Part shown: one piece after another, positions 23,257 to 33,204 of the stretch
Layout: the number at the start of each line of letters is the position of its first letter
Position numbering within the stretch: the stretch's first letter is position 1
DNA from: Kofleriaceae bacterium
GTDB lineage: Bacteria; Myxococcota_A; Polyangia; Haliangiales; Haliangiaceae
Direction of reading: 5' to 3'
Length of the DNA stretch: 39,933 nucleotides
Assembly: GCA_022842285.1 (NCBI GenBank)
Contig: JALHPV010000027.1
Location: 1 to 39,933, forward strand
The notes under the pieces: generated by a model
Databases searched by the model: none
Told to the model about the DNA's origin: nothing
The model's input: the letters and a program-made list of their open reading frames with translations, nothing else
Position numbers and translations under genes: made by a program

Positions 23257-23817
23257 ATGGACGCACTGTTGCCGCGCTCGCGGCTGCTCGAGCTCCTTCG
23301 CGAGCGGTCCTTTGCCGAGCGCGAGGTCACGCTCTCGTCGGGCCTGAAGTCGAATTTCTACATCGATTGCAAGCAGGTCAGCCTCGACGCCGAAGGAGCC
23401 GCCCTGATCGGCGAGCTCTTTCACCAGACGATCGAGCAGGTCGCGCCCGCCGCGGTGGCGGTTGGTGGCCTCACCCTCGGCGCAGATCCCCTCGCCACCG
23501 CCACGAGCCTCATCAGCTTCCAGCGCGGCCGGCCCCGTCAGGCCTTCATCGTACGCAAGGAGCCGAAGGGTCACGGCACGAACCAGTGGATCGAGTCCGC
23601 GAAGCTCGCGCCCGGCTCGGCCGTCGTCGTCGTCGAGGATGTCGTCACCACGGGCGCCGCCTCCATCAAGGCGATCGAACGCGTCCGCGAGGCCGGCTAT
23701 CAGGTGGTGCATGTCGTCGCGCTCGTCGATCGGCTCGAGGGTGGTCGCGAAGCCGTCACCAAGCACGCGCCGCTCACCGCGATCTTCAACCGCAAAGACT
23801 TCATGGGCGATCGGTGA
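23257..23817 (+). CDS. pyrE: Orotate phosphoribosyltransferase
   Basis: 186 residues. The PRPP-binding loop is explicit (AVVVVEDVVTTGAASIKAIE). SFAEREVTLSSGLKSNFYID, GGLTLGADPLATATS and AFIVRKEPKGHGTNQWIES are standard OPRTase segments. The enzyme transfers ribose 5-phosphate from PRPP to orotate to make OMP in pyrimidine synthesis. No other pyr gene is adjacent. The stop TGA overlaps the ATG of the following lipoprotein by one base, so the two are translated together although unrelated in function. Confidence 0.97.
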   Translation: MDALLPRSRLLELLRERSFAEREVTLSSGLKSNFYIDCKQVSLDAEGAALIGELFHQTIEQVAPAAVAVGGLTLGADPLATATSLISFQRGRPRQAFIVRKEPKGHGTNQWIESAKLAPGSAVVVVEDVVTTGAASIKAIERVREAGYQVVHVVALVDRLEGGREAVTKHAPLTAIFNRKDFMGDR

Positions 23818-24425
23818 TGCGCGCCCTGCTCGTCGCGTTCCTGCTCGTCGCTTGCGGCGCGCCCACCCCGCCCGTGCGCCTCACCGAGGAGTGGCCCACC
23901 TCCGTTGGCGACTACGAGGACGTCACCGAGATGTGGACGCGCAGCGCCCGCATGCGCGGCGAGTATCAGGAAGCGCTCGAGGTCGCCGCGACCTTCAAGT
24001 CCCCCGAGTGGCATGCCGCCTACGCCGAGCGTGATTCGTCGGCGCGCGCCCTCGTCGGAGAAGCCCGCGAGCAGCGCATCGCGCAGGGCAAGGCCGAAGC
24101 CGCCGGCCCCTACGAGTTCGAGGTCATGGTCACCACGTGGGACCGTCGCGAGAACGACCTCGACCGCGGCACGAAGGCCATCTGGAAGGTCCGCATGCTC
24201 GACGAGGAGGGCCTGGAGATCGAGCCTCTCGAGGTCATCAAGGACAAGCGACCGCCGGTCATCGTCCGCACGGAGTTCCCGGCCTTCGGGCAGTTCGCGA
24301 CGGCCTATATCGTTCGATTCCCTCGCACCAAGCCACTCCTCGGGCCCGGCGTGCAGAAGCTGCGCATGCGCCTCTCGAGCGCGCGTGGCGGCGTCGACCT
24401 GATCTGGGCGACGTCGAACGACTAG
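23817..24425 (+). CDS. Lipoprotein of unknown function coupled to pyrE
   Basis: 202 residues from ATG 23817, inside the pyrE stop (TGATG). MRALLVAFLLVACGAPTPP is a lipoprotein signal with Cys13. An amphipathic helical region (VTEMWTRSARMRGEYQEALE, then WHAAYAERDSSARALVGEAR) precedes a beta-rich part (YEFEVMVTTWDRRENDLDRG, WKVRMLDEEG, YIVRFPRTKPLLGPGVQKLR). The pattern recurs in myxobacterial lipoproteins, but I have no family name. Its TAG stop lies inside a 16-bp palindrome shared with the convergent gene's stop. Confidence 0.75.
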   Translation: MRALLVAFLLVACGAPTPPVRLTEEWPTSVGDYEDVTEMWTRSARMRGEYQEALEVAATFKSPEWHAAYAERDSSARALVGEAREQRIAQGKAEAAGPYEFEVMVTTWDRRENDLDRGTKAIWKVRMLDEEGLEIEPLEVIKDKRPPVIVRTEFPAFGQFATAYIVRFPRTKPLLGPGVQKLRMRLSSARGGVDLIWATSND

Positions 24426-24435
24426 CTAGCTAGTC
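24420..24435. other. 16-bp palindrome carrying stop codons in all six frames
   Basis: GACTAGCTAGCTAGTC is a perfect palindrome. TAG occurs at 24423, 24427 and 24431 on the plus strand and at the mirror positions on the minus strand, so every frame on both strands is stopped. The first plus TAG ends the lipoprotein gene, and the first minus TAG ends the PATAN gene. Confidence 0.9.
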
Positions 24436-27400
24436 TGGCTTCGGCTTCTTCTTGCCGACGAGCCGCTCCCAGAAGGTCTGGGGCTGGTAGCCCTCGTCGA
24501 GATCCTCGAACGACTCCGTCACGAGCTTCGGGACCTGGGCGGTCTCGGTCGCGCCCTGCTTGAAGAACGCTTCCTCGTCCTCGCTGAACTTGCTGATCTC
24601 CGTCTTCGCGACGTCCGCCTTCACCTTCTCCACGGTCGCCGCGCGCGCGGGGGTCTCGACGCTCTTGCTCGGCGGCGCCGCCACCTGCTTCGCGACAACG
24701 GCCGCGACCGCCTCCTGCGCGGCGGCGATATCGGCGACGAGGATCGACGGCTCACCCGAGCGGATATCGGCCGGGGTCGGCCGCTTCGCGCGCTGCGCGA
24801 TCTCGCCGGTCTTGTCCGGTGGCCGGTCGTCCGCGACCTCGGGCACTCGCGGCGGCGGCACCCGCCCCGTCTCCACCGTGGTGTGAGCCTCGCGCGGAAT
24901 GCCATCCGACGGCTCGTCGGTGAGCTCCGAGGGCGCCCCGCCGGACGGGGGGCTCTCCGCGCGAACGAACGGCGTCGTCTTTGGTTCGTCGTCGTCGGTG
25001 CCGAGGCGCTTCGCGAGATCATCCGATGACGACGGCCGGGGCACGGTATCGACCGGGACCGTCGCCACGATCGTCGCCGGCTTCTCCTCGGTGCTCGTCG
25101 GGATGACGGGCGTTGGTTCCTTCGCCTCCGTGACCGTCGCGACGGGCTCGGCGACGAGGCGCGCCGTCTGCTCCGTATGCGTGATGAGGACGCGGTCGCC
25201 TTCGGTGACGGTGGCGGTGGGCGTCTCGGTCGTGACGACGCTCTCCGTGGCAAGCGCCGCCGGCTTCTCGGTGACGGCCAGCGGAGCGGGCTCGTCGCTC
25301 GAGACGTCGAACCTCGCGTGTGTCGATCCGCCGGGCTTGGCGCCGGCCTTTGCGGGCGCAGATACACCGGGCTTGGTGCCGGACTTGGTGGCCTCGCTGG
25401 CGACGAGATCTTTGACCATGCTGGCCGCAGACTTCGCGGCCCAGGCCTCGAGCTTCTCCTGCTCGGCCTGGGCGGCCGCCGCCTGTGCGGCGCTCTCGAT
25501 GTCGGTGCCACGGTCCGCATCGACCTCGCGCGCCGTGCGCACCGGACCGCTGGTCTCGCGACCCGGGCGCGCCTTGCTGTCGCTGGCGGGATTCTCGTCG
25601 CCCGCATCAGCGGCCGGCCTGGCGTCGGCAGCCGCCTTGGCGTCGGCGGCCACCTTGGCGTCGGCAACCGCCTTGGCGTCGGCAGCGGCCTTCTCGGCGG
25701 CCTCGGCTTCGAGCTTGGCCTTCTTGTGGGCCTCGGCTTCGACGCGTGCCCGTTCGAGGGCGTCGGCTTCGTCACGCTTGCGCTGCGCTTCCGCGGCGGC
25801 GGCCTTCGCCTCGGCGGCGGCCTTCTCGGCGGCGACCTTCTCCTCGGCGGCGGCCTTCTCGGCGGCGGCCTTCGCCTCGGCGGCGGCCTTCTCGGCGGCG
25901 ACCTTCTCCTCGGCGGCGGCCTTCTCGGCGGCGGCCTTCTCCTCGGCGGCGGCCTTCTCCTCGGCGGCCTTCGCGGCGGCGGCCTTCTCCTCGGCAGCGG
26001 CCTTCTCGGCGGCGGCCTTCGCCTCGGCGGCCCGCGCATGAGCCGCGAGCTTCACTGTCTCCGCCTCGGCGAGCGCACGAGCGGCGTCCGACACGGTGGG
26101 GATCGGCGCCGACGGCTCGGCCCCGATGACGACGCTGGGCTCGAGCCCGATGTCCGACGCGAAGATCTTCTCGCGCTGCGTCGTGTCCATGATGGACTCG
26201 AGGCCTTCGCGCGCCTGGTCACGGGTCGTCGGAAGCATGATCTCTCCCGACGCCTTCGACGCGGGGACGACTCCCGCGAGCGGGCCGACCTCGGCACCGA
26301 CGATGCGGGGGACGAGCGCGCCCCAGTCGATATCCGTCCTGGACGGCGTGACCGCGACGGGGGTGTTGGCGCGGCGCTTCTTGCGCTTGCGGCCGCCCTT
26401 GGACTTCATCCGCTGGGACTCGCGCGCGGCCGTCTGGGTGAGGGGACCGCTCTCGGCGAGGGATGGATCGCGCTCGGGGGCCTCGGTGCCGACGAGCCAC
26501 TCCTCGATCGCGAGGACGGCGCGCCAGGTGGACTTCTTGCGGGCCTGCGAGGCCGCGCGCAAGAGCCCCACGTCCATGGCGCGCTGGGCGACGCGGAGGG
26601 TCTCGAAGACGCGGTAGGGCGAGTCCTCGAGGACATCGGCCAGTACGCGGTGTCCGTCGAACATGCGGAGGACACCGTGGACCTCCGTGGGGATCTGGCG
26701 CCCGTACGCCTGGATGCGCTGCATGTCCTGCTCGAGGACCATCGACGGGGAGAGCTGACCGCTGGAGTCGCGGACGCCGGTGAGGAAGCGCTCGGCGTCG
26801 GCGAAGAGCTCCTCGCGGTCGAGCGGGATCTGGTGTCGGCGGACGATGTCCTCGCGGTGGAAGTCGAAGCGAGCATCGGTCCACAGGAGCAGCTGGTGGA
26901 GGGCCGCCTGGCCATGGATCAGGCCCACCTGCGCCGAGGTGACCTCGCCGTGATAGAAGCGCACCTCGCCGCGACGCAGGCCGCGGATGAGGGTCAGGAC
27001 CGCGCTGCGGCCGAGGGCGGACAGGGCTCGCACGAGGGTGAAGACGCCGGTGGTCTCCGCGAGGCTGCCGACGAGCTGCTCGCGCTGGGCGGCGGGCCGA
27101 TCCCGGAGGAGGCGCCCCACCGTGACGATGTCGCGGAGGTAGGTCGGCAGGAGGACGACCTCGTCGGCGCCGGCCTGTTCGGCGTCGGTGCGGCGGACCC
27201 CACGGCCGGTGAAGATGATGGGGACATCGAGCTGCCGCTCGCCGAGCACGGCCCGGACCCGGCGCACGATGTCGAGGCCGGCGGGGCCCCCGATGATGAT
27301 GAGCCCGGGCGGCGTATCGTCGACGGGGAGGTCGAGCTTGGCGATTTCGGCCGGGACGGGGAGCTCCTCGACCTGGACCCCCTCGCGGGCGAATCCCAGC

Positions 27401-27462
27401 CGGATCTGGTGCCGAGCCCGGTCATCGGGGTCGATCACGAAGACTTTCGATAGCCCCGCCAT
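24430..27462 (-). CDS. Pseudo-receiver / PATAN (DUF4388) protein with long Ala-Lys-Glu coiled region
   Basis: 1010 residues. Residues 1-115 have the receiver fold (SKVFVIDPDDRARHQIRLGF, then IIFTGRGVRRTDAEQAGADE), but the phospho-acceptor strand reads LIIIGGPAGLD, with Gly where Asp should be. Residues about 128-225 are a DUF4388/PATAN domain (LVGSLAETTGVFTLVRALSA, GEVRFYHGEVTSAQVGLIHG, ALHQLLLWTDARFDFHRED). A helical part to about 320 and a basic patch (KSKGGRKRKKRRAN) follow. Residues about 475-620 are a near-continuous AAAEKAAAEEKAAA-type coil, then Pro/Thr/Glu-rich disorder. It ends FWERLVGKKKPKPD. PATAN domains mediate regulator contacts, for example in phototaxis and motility systems. 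Divergent from the sigma54 activator. Confidence 0.87.
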   Translation of the reverse strand: MAGLSKVFVIDPDDRARHQIRLGFAREGVQVEELPVPAEIAKLDLPVDDTPPGLIIIGGPAGLDIVRRVRAVLGERQLDVPIIFTGRGVRRTDAEQAGADEVVLLPTYLRDIVTVGRLLRDRPAAQREQLVGSLAETTGVFTLVRALSALGRSAVLTLIRGLRRGEVRFYHGEVTSAQVGLIHGQAALHQLLLWTDARFDFHREDIVRRHQIPLDREELFADAERFLTGVRDSSGQLSPSMVLEQDMQRIQAYGRQIPTEVHGVLRMFDGHRVLADVLEDSPYRVFETLRVAQRAMDVGLLRAASQARKKSTWRAVLAIEEWLVGTEAPERDPSLAESGPLTQTAARESQRMKSKGGRKRKKRRANTPVAVTPSRTDIDWGALVPRIVGAEVGPLAGVVPASKASGEIMLPTTRDQAREGLESIMDTTQREKIFASDIGLEPSVVIGAEPSAPIPTVSDAARALAEAETVKLAAHARAAEAKAAAEKAAAEEKAAAAKAAEEKAAAEEKAAAEKAAAEEKVAAEKAAAEAKAAAEKAAAEEKVAAEKAAAEAKAAAAEAQRKRDEADALERARVEAEAHKKAKLEAEAAEKAAADAKAVADAKVAADAKAAADARPAADAGDENPASDSKARPGRETSGPVRTAREVDADRGTDIESAAQAAAAQAEQEKLEAWAAKSAASMVKDLVASEATKSGTKPGVSAPAKAGAKPGGSTHARFDVSSDEPAPLAVTEKPAALATESVVTTETPTATVTEGDRVLITHTEQTARLVAEPVATVTEAKEPTPVIPTSTEEKPATIVATVPVDTVPRPSSSDDLAKRLGTDDDEPKTTPFVRAESPPSGGAPSELTDEPSDGIPREAHTTVETGRVPPPRVPEVADDRPPDKTGEIAQRAKRPTPADIRSGEPSILVADIAAAQEAVAAVVAKQVAAPPSKSVETPARAATVEKVKADVAKTEISKFSEDEEAFFKQGATETAQVPKLVTESFEDLDEGYQPQTFWERLVGKKKPKPD
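25605..26040. repeat. Ala/Lys/Glu codon repeat region
   Basis: Degenerate 12- to 15-base units built on GCC-TTC-TCC-TCG-GCG-type words (plus strand) fill about 435 bases and encode the coiled coil of the PATAN protein. Two longer blocks around 25820-25920 are nearly identical, consistent with slippage or unequal exchange. Confidence 0.85.
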
Positions 27463-27481
27463 GCGTCGAGAAACCGCGTGA

Positions 27482-27489
27482 AGTATAAA
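27482..27489. promoter_or_regulatory. Shared bidirectional -10 around a TATA core
   Basis: AGTATAAA gives TATAAA on the plus strand (27484-27489), 20 bases before GTG 27510, and TATACT on the minus strand (27487-27482), 19 bases before ATG 27462. The divergent regulator genes thus appear to start from one symmetric element. No clear -35 on either side. Confidence 0.55.
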
Positions 27490-27509
27490 CGTATGCGGCG
27501 ACCCGTTCC

Positions 27510-29444
<1,935 letters not shown>

Positions 29445-29458
29445 GCGATACTGGCGTC

Positions 29459-30385
29459 GTGCGGTCGTGGGTGTTGCTCGTGCTGGCTGGCTGCTACGCG
29501 CCGACCGCTCCCGCGGGCGCTCCGTGCGCTGACAACCGGACCTGTCCCGAGGGGCTCGTGTGCGAGACGGTCGGGGGGGCTGACGTGTGCATCCTGCCCG
29601 GCACGCTGACGCCCGACGCGGCGGTCGATGCCTGGTACGGCGACGAGATGCTGCCACCCGTGGACCGCGACGGCGATGGGGTAACCGACGACGCTGACCT
29701 CTGTCCGGACATCGCCGACGATCAGCACGACGAGGACGGTGACAGGATCGGGGACGCGTGCGACCCGTGTCCCATCGCCAAGCAGAGCACCGTGAACACC
29801 GACGGCGATGGCCTGCCCGACAACTGCGATCCGTTTCCAATGATGGACGGCGATGAGCTCGCGCTGTTTCACGGCTTTCACGTGTCGCCGCCGAGCTGGT
29901 TCGTCGGTTCGGGCTGGAGCTTCGCGCAAGACGCGGCCACGTTCTCGCAAGAAGGTGGGACCCCGCGGTTCCTCACCGCGGCCGGGTCGGTCGCGGGGGC
30001 GGCGATCGTCATGACGCAGCTGACGGTGAACGCGCTCGCGATGGACGGAGGGATCGGAATCGGGCTCGGCACCCCGCAGTCAGGCATCTCCTGCGGCCTC
30101 GCGATACGGAATGGGGTGCCCCAGCTCCTCCTCTACGATATCGACGCGTTGGTCGACCGCGCGATGACGGCGATCCCCGAGTTCGAGCTCGACGCGCCGT
30201 GCGTGCTGCTCCTCGTGCGTGACGAGAAGCAAGAGGTGACGTGCATGGCGGCAACCGGCATGGACACGTACACGACGATGCAGGTGTCCGATAGCCAGCC
30301 GGATGCGCTCCAGCCGCTCGCTGTCGGGCGAGCCGTCGAAGCGTCGCTCCTGTATCTGCTGGTCACCACCACCACCAGCATGTAG
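29459..30385 (+). CDS. Lipoprotein with thrombospondin type 3 calcium-binding repeats
   Basis: 308 residues from GTG 29459. VRSWVLLVLAGCYAPTAPAG has a clean lipobox (LAGC). A small Cys knot follows (APCADNRTCPEGLVCETVGG). Residues about 60-125 are TSP type 3 repeats (DRDGDGVTDDADLCPD, DEDGDRIGDACDPCP, NTDGDGLPDNCDPFP), whose Asp-rich loops bind Ca2+. The C-terminal 170 residues look like a concanavalin-type beta sandwich (ALFHGFHVSPPSWFVGSGWS to SLLYLLVTTTTS). It is a cell-surface, calcium-dependent adhesin-like protein by architecture (inference). It lies 14 bases after the sigma54 activator, on the same strand. Confidence 0.85.
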   Translation: MRSWVLLVLAGCYAPTAPAGAPCADNRTCPEGLVCETVGGADVCILPGTLTPDAAVDAWYGDEMLPPVDRDGDGVTDDADLCPDIADDQHDEDGDRIGDACDPCPIAKQSTVNTDGDGLPDNCDPFPMMDGDELALFHGFHVSPPSWFVGSGWSFAQDAATFSQEGGTPRFLTAAGSVAGAAIVMTQLTVNALAMDGGIGIGLGTPQSGISCGLAIRNGVPQLLLYDIDALVDRAMTAIPEFELDAPCVLLLVRDEKQEVTCMAATGMDTYTTMQVSDSQPDALQPLAVGRAVEASLLYLLVTTTTSM

Positions 30386-30466
30386 TCACGGTCGGTGGCC
30401 AGCACAGCTCCTGCCAGGGATCACCGACACACGGCCGCTGGCTGCGACGCAGGGTCGCGCGTGCGC

Positions 30467-30472
30467 TAGCGT
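30467..30472 (+). promoter_or_regulatory. Candidate -10 (TAGCGT) of the GST gene, leaderless placement
   Basis: TAGCGT followed by CGGGAC and the ATG at 30479 (6-base gap). The hexamer is identical to the one before pyrE. Confidence 0.45.
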
Positions 30473-30478
30473 CGGGAC

Positions 30479-31105
30479 ATGGCGATGGTTCTCTATGTCG
30501 GTAGCAAGCGGTATTCGTCGTGGTCGTTGCGCCCCTACCTGGCGCTCGCCCAGGCCGGGCTCGACTTCGAGACTCGCGTCATCCACCTCGATCGCCCCAC
30601 GACGGCCGGAGAGATCGCACTGGTCTCCCCGACGGGGCGTGTGCCCGTGCTCCACGACGGAGAGCTGCGCATCTGGGATTCCCTCGCGATCTGCGAGTAC
30701 GCCGCGGAGCTCGTCCCGGCCCTGTGGCCCGCAGATCGGGCCCAGCGCGCCCGGGCCCGCGCGATCAGCGCGGAGATGCACGCGGGCTTCGCCGCACTCC
30801 GGACGAACATGACGATGGACGTGATCGGCCGCTTCCCCGGCCAGGGTCACGTCCCCGAGGCGCTCGCGGATGCGCGCCGCATCCAGGCGATCTGGGCCGA
30901 CGCGATCGCCGCGAGTGGAGGGCCGTACCTGTTCGGGCGCGCCTTCACCATTGCCGACGCGATGTACGCCCCGGTCACCACGCGCTTCGTCACCTACGGC
31001 GTCGAGGTCGACGCCACGGCGCGGGCCTACATCGACGCGATCACCGCGCATCCCGCGATGCAGCGCTGGCTCGCCGACGCCGCTCTCGAGCCGGCCAAAG
31101 GCTAA
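30479..31105 (+). CDS. Glutathione S-transferase
   Basis: 208 residues, the standard GST length. Thioredoxin-like N-domain: LYVGSKRYSSWSLRPYLALA with the Ser-rich activation site, then SPTGRVPVLHDGELRIWDSL with the cis-Pro and the glutathione-binding D-S. Helical C-domain with GPYLFGRAFTIADAMYAPVT (the N-capping box and hydrophobic staple S/T-x-A-D). It conjugates glutathione to electrophiles or acts in thiol chemistry; substrate unknown. A second in-frame ATG lies 6 bases in. The MOSC gene follows 9 bases later, so the two likely form an operon. Confidence 0.95.
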   Translation: MAMVLYVGSKRYSSWSLRPYLALAQAGLDFETRVIHLDRPTTAGEIALVSPTGRVPVLHDGELRIWDSLAICEYAAELVPALWPADRAQRARARAISAEMHAGFAALRTNMTMDVIGRFPGQGHVPEALADARRIQAIWADAIAASGGPYLFGRAFTIADAMYAPVTTRFVTYGVEVDATARAYIDAITAHPAMQRWLADAALEPAKG

Positions 31106-31114
31106 GCTCCTTCT

Positions 31115-31582
31115 GTGAGCGCCCGCATCGTCCAGCTATCGATCTCGAAAGGGGGCGTGCCGAAGCTGCCCATTGACGAGGTGCACGTCGGCACGCTCGG
31201 CCTCGCCGGCGATGCGCACCGCGATCTGAAGCATCACGGCGGCATCGAGCGCGCGGTGTGTCTCTACTCGGCCGAGGTCATCGCGGCGCTGCAGGCCGAG
31301 GGGCACCTCATGGCGCCCGGCTCCCTCGGCGAGAACGTCACGATCGCGGGCCTCGACTGGGCGACGCTCCAGCCCGGTCAGCGGCTTACGCTCGGCGCCA
31401 CCGTCGTACTCGAGCTCACGCGTGACACCACGCCGTGTCGCACGATCATGAATCAGTTCGCCGACCAGAAGTTCAGCCGCATCGCGCACCGCCACCATCC
31501 CGGCTGGTCACGCTGGTACGCGCGCGTGATCACCGAGGGCACCGTGCGCGCGGGCGATCCGGTCGCGATCAGCGGGCCGTGA
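31115..31582 (+). CDS. MOSC-domain protein
   Basis: 155 residues from GTG 31115. VQLSISKGGVPKLPIDEVHV opens the domain; then GDAHRDLKHHGGIERAVCLY, GSLGENVTIAGLDWATLQPG, LELTRDTTPCRTIMNQFADQ with the single conserved Cys, and HPGWSRWYARVITEG. MOSC domains occur in molybdenum-cofactor sulfurases and in small stand-alone proteins that act in sulfur-carrier or N-hydroxylated-compound metabolism. There is no partner domain, so the reaction is undefined. It overlaps the convergent zinc-ribbon gene by 14 bases at the 3' end. Confidence 0.94.
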   Translation: MSARIVQLSISKGGVPKLPIDEVHVGTLGLAGDAHRDLKHHGGIERAVCLYSAEVIAALQAEGHLMAPGSLGENVTIAGLDWATLQPGQRLTLGATVVLELTRDTTPCRTIMNQFADQKFSRIAHRHHPGWSRWYARVITEGTVRAGDPVAISGP

Positions 31583-32039
31583 GACCGCGGATCAATCGGA
31601 CCAGGCCGTAGACGATCGGTCCGAGAAAGACGAACAGGGGGCCGAACCCGGTGGCGACCGAGAACAGCGTGATGGCGAGCCCGCCACCGAGCCAGAGCGA
31701 GCCGGCGATGATGTCCTTCTTCGCGTCGTGGAGCGAGGGCACCGGTCCGACGAGCCCCTCACCGGGCAGGATGTCCGTCGCGGCGATGGCCGCGGCGCCG
31801 GCGAGGACCGTTTCGTGCTTGCAGTAAGGGCACGTGAAGCGGCCGTACTGGCGCTCCAGATCGTCGAGCGTCAGGAGCTTCGCACAGCGCTCGCATTGCG
31901 CTTCCGCACCGAGCATCGCCGGCGACATCGCGTGGCATGACGGGCAGCGGAACTGCTTGGCGACGCGCTCCTCGTGGCTGAGGCGCACTTCCTTCGCGCA
32001 GTGAAAACAGCGGCTGTCTTCGGGGGCGATCGTGCTCAT
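31569..32039 (-). CDS. Double zinc-ribbon membrane protein
   Basis: 156 residues from ATG 32039. Three Cys pairs lie in the first 80 residues (CFHCAKE, CPSCHAM, CERCAKL) and a fourth in CPYCKHE, forming two rubredoxin-like or treble-clef zinc sites. Two close membrane segments end the protein (IIAGSLWLGGGLAITLFSVA, GFGPLFVFLGPIVYGLVRLI). This is a cytoplasmic metal-ribbon, membrane-anchored protein of unknown role. It begins 2 bases after the Fe-S oxidoreductase stop and is surely co-transcribed with it. Confidence 0.8.
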   Translation of the reverse strand: MSTIAPEDSRCFHCAKEVRLSHEERVAKQFRCPSCHAMSPAMLGAEAQCERCAKLLTLDDLERQYGRFTCPYCKHETVLAGAAAIAATDILPGEGLVGPVPSLHDAKKDIIAGSLWLGGGLAITLFSVATGFGPLFVFLGPIVYGLVRLIRGLTAR

Positions 32040-32041
32040 CC

Positions 32042-33190
32042 TCAGTCGTCCGCGGCGTCGGGATCGGTGGGCGCGGTGAAGGGCGTCTCGGAGAGCGTGG
32101 CCATCGCCGTCGCGAGATCCGTGACCTCGACGGTGGGCGGGGCGTTGCGCTTCAACATGAACGAGCACGTCGCGCACGACGTGACGACGATGCCGCCCCC
32201 CGAGGCATGGACCTCGGCGAGCCGGCGCTTCGCCATCTGATCGGCGACGGCCGGCATCGTCTTCGGGAGGAGCCCGCCGCCACCGCAGCACTCGGTGTCG
32301 GCCTTGTTCCACGCGAGCTCGCGTACCTCGGCGAGCTGGGCGAGCGCGCGCCGCGGCGAGTCGACGACGCCGTTGTAGCGCGCGTGGTAGCAGGGGTCGT
32401 GGTAGTAGACGCTCTTGCGCTGGAGCGAGCACGCGAGGTTCGCGGCGGCGGGCGCGAGGATGTCGGCGAGCGCGACGATCTCGGTGCGCATGCCGATGCC
32501 CTCGGCGGGGTACTGCTCGCGCATCGCGTAGAGGCACGCCGAGCAGTTGATGGCGACCTTGCGGAAGCCGCGCAGGGACTTCGCGACCCGCCCCGCGTGC
32601 CAGCGAAACAGGTCGCGGTGGCCGGCGGCGAGGAGCGGATAGCCGGCGCACGCCTGCGGCATCTCGACGAGCTTCACGTCCTCGTTGCCGGTGCGCTCGA
32701 GCACGGCGAGGGTCGCGGCGATGTCGGCCGAGCCCTTGTCGATCGCGTCGCAGCCCGGCATGAAGCCGACGTCGCCCTCGGTGGCGAGGCTCTCGGGGAA
32801 CATCTCGGCGAGCTGCGCGGTCAGGCGCTGCTCGCGAGCCCGGAACCGCTCGCTGTAGCCCGTCAGCGCGGGATGCGGCTGGCCGTGGCTGACGGCGGCG
32901 GCGCGGCCGGCGAGCAGCACCAGGCCGGGCTCGTTGGCGTGGTCGCAGTACACGGTGCAGTGGCGACAGCCCGTGCATGCCCACAGCGGATCGGTCGTGT
33001 CGGCGGACCACGAGCGATGCCCCAGCCGGAGCTGGTTCATGCTGTCCATCTTCACCTGCGGGATGTACGTCTCGCGGCCGCTCGCCGTCGACACGGGGCA
33101 CGCGTGCCGGCACATCTTCGGGCAGAAGGTGCAGTAGTCGAGCTGCCGGGCGACGGAGCCCGCGGAGAACGGATCGCTGGTGTCGGCCAT
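32042..33190 (-). CDS. Fe-S oxidoreductase with two CCG domains (GlcF/HdrD/LutA-like)
   Basis: 382 residues from ATG 33190. Two 4Fe-4S motifs at the N-terminus: [14 protein letters not shown] and [15 protein letters not shown] (the second lacks the usual final Pro). The C-terminal part carries two cysteine-rich CCG-type domains: [14 protein letters not shown] preceded by [10 protein letters not shown], and [14 protein letters not shown] with [24 protein letters not shown]. This is the electron-transfer subunit architecture of glycolate/lactate oxidase (GlcF, LutA) and heterodisulfide reductase (HdrD). No FAD partner lies next to it, so the donor is unknown. A small zinc-ribbon membrane protein follows 2 bases later. 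It probably works at the membrane (inference). Confidence 0.93.
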   Translation of the reverse strand: MADTSDPFSAGSVARQLDYCTFCPKMCRHACPVSTASGRETYIPQVKMDSMNQLRLGHRSWSADTTDPLWACTGCRHCTVYCDHANEPGLVLLAGRAAAVSHGQPHPALTGYSERFRAREQRLTAQLAEMFPESLATEGDVGFMPGCDAIDKGSADIAATLAVLERTGNEDVKLVEMPQACAGYPLLAAGHRDLFRWHAGRVAKSLRGFRKVAINCSACLYAMREQYPAEGIGMRTEIVALADILAPAAANLACSLQRKSVYYHDPCYHARYNGVVDSPRRALAQLAEVRELAWNKADTECCGGGGLLPKTMPAVADQMAKRRLAEVHASGGGIVVTSCATCSFMLKRNAPPTVEVTDLATAMATLSETPFTAPTDPDAADD

Positions 33191-33204
33191 TAGGCAGGTC
33201 GAGC

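Noticed and set aside
23183-23266. ATG at 23266 as the start of the glutamate-cysteine ligase
   Set aside because: It would run into the divergent pyrE start at 23257 and adds Ser/Gly/Arg-rich residues with no family match.
25605-26040. Repeats that might look like a CRISPR or satellite array
   Set aside because: In-frame protein-coding low complexity with no spacers. The same applies to 4192-4263 and 20333-20474. No CRISPR array seen anywhere.
25177-27453. 758-codon plus-strand frame opposite the PATAN gene, with Gly/Leu/Arg repeats
   Set aside because: Mirror of the Ala/Lys/Glu repeats; the minus strand holds recognisable receiver and PATAN domains.
31103-31108. TAAGCT before the MOSC gene as a leaderless promoter
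   Set aside because: It contains the stop codon of the GST gene 9 bases away. Coupled translation is a simpler explanation, so it is not counted in the hexamer set. The same caution applies to TAAGCT at 33202-33207, which overlaps the SirB1-like stop.
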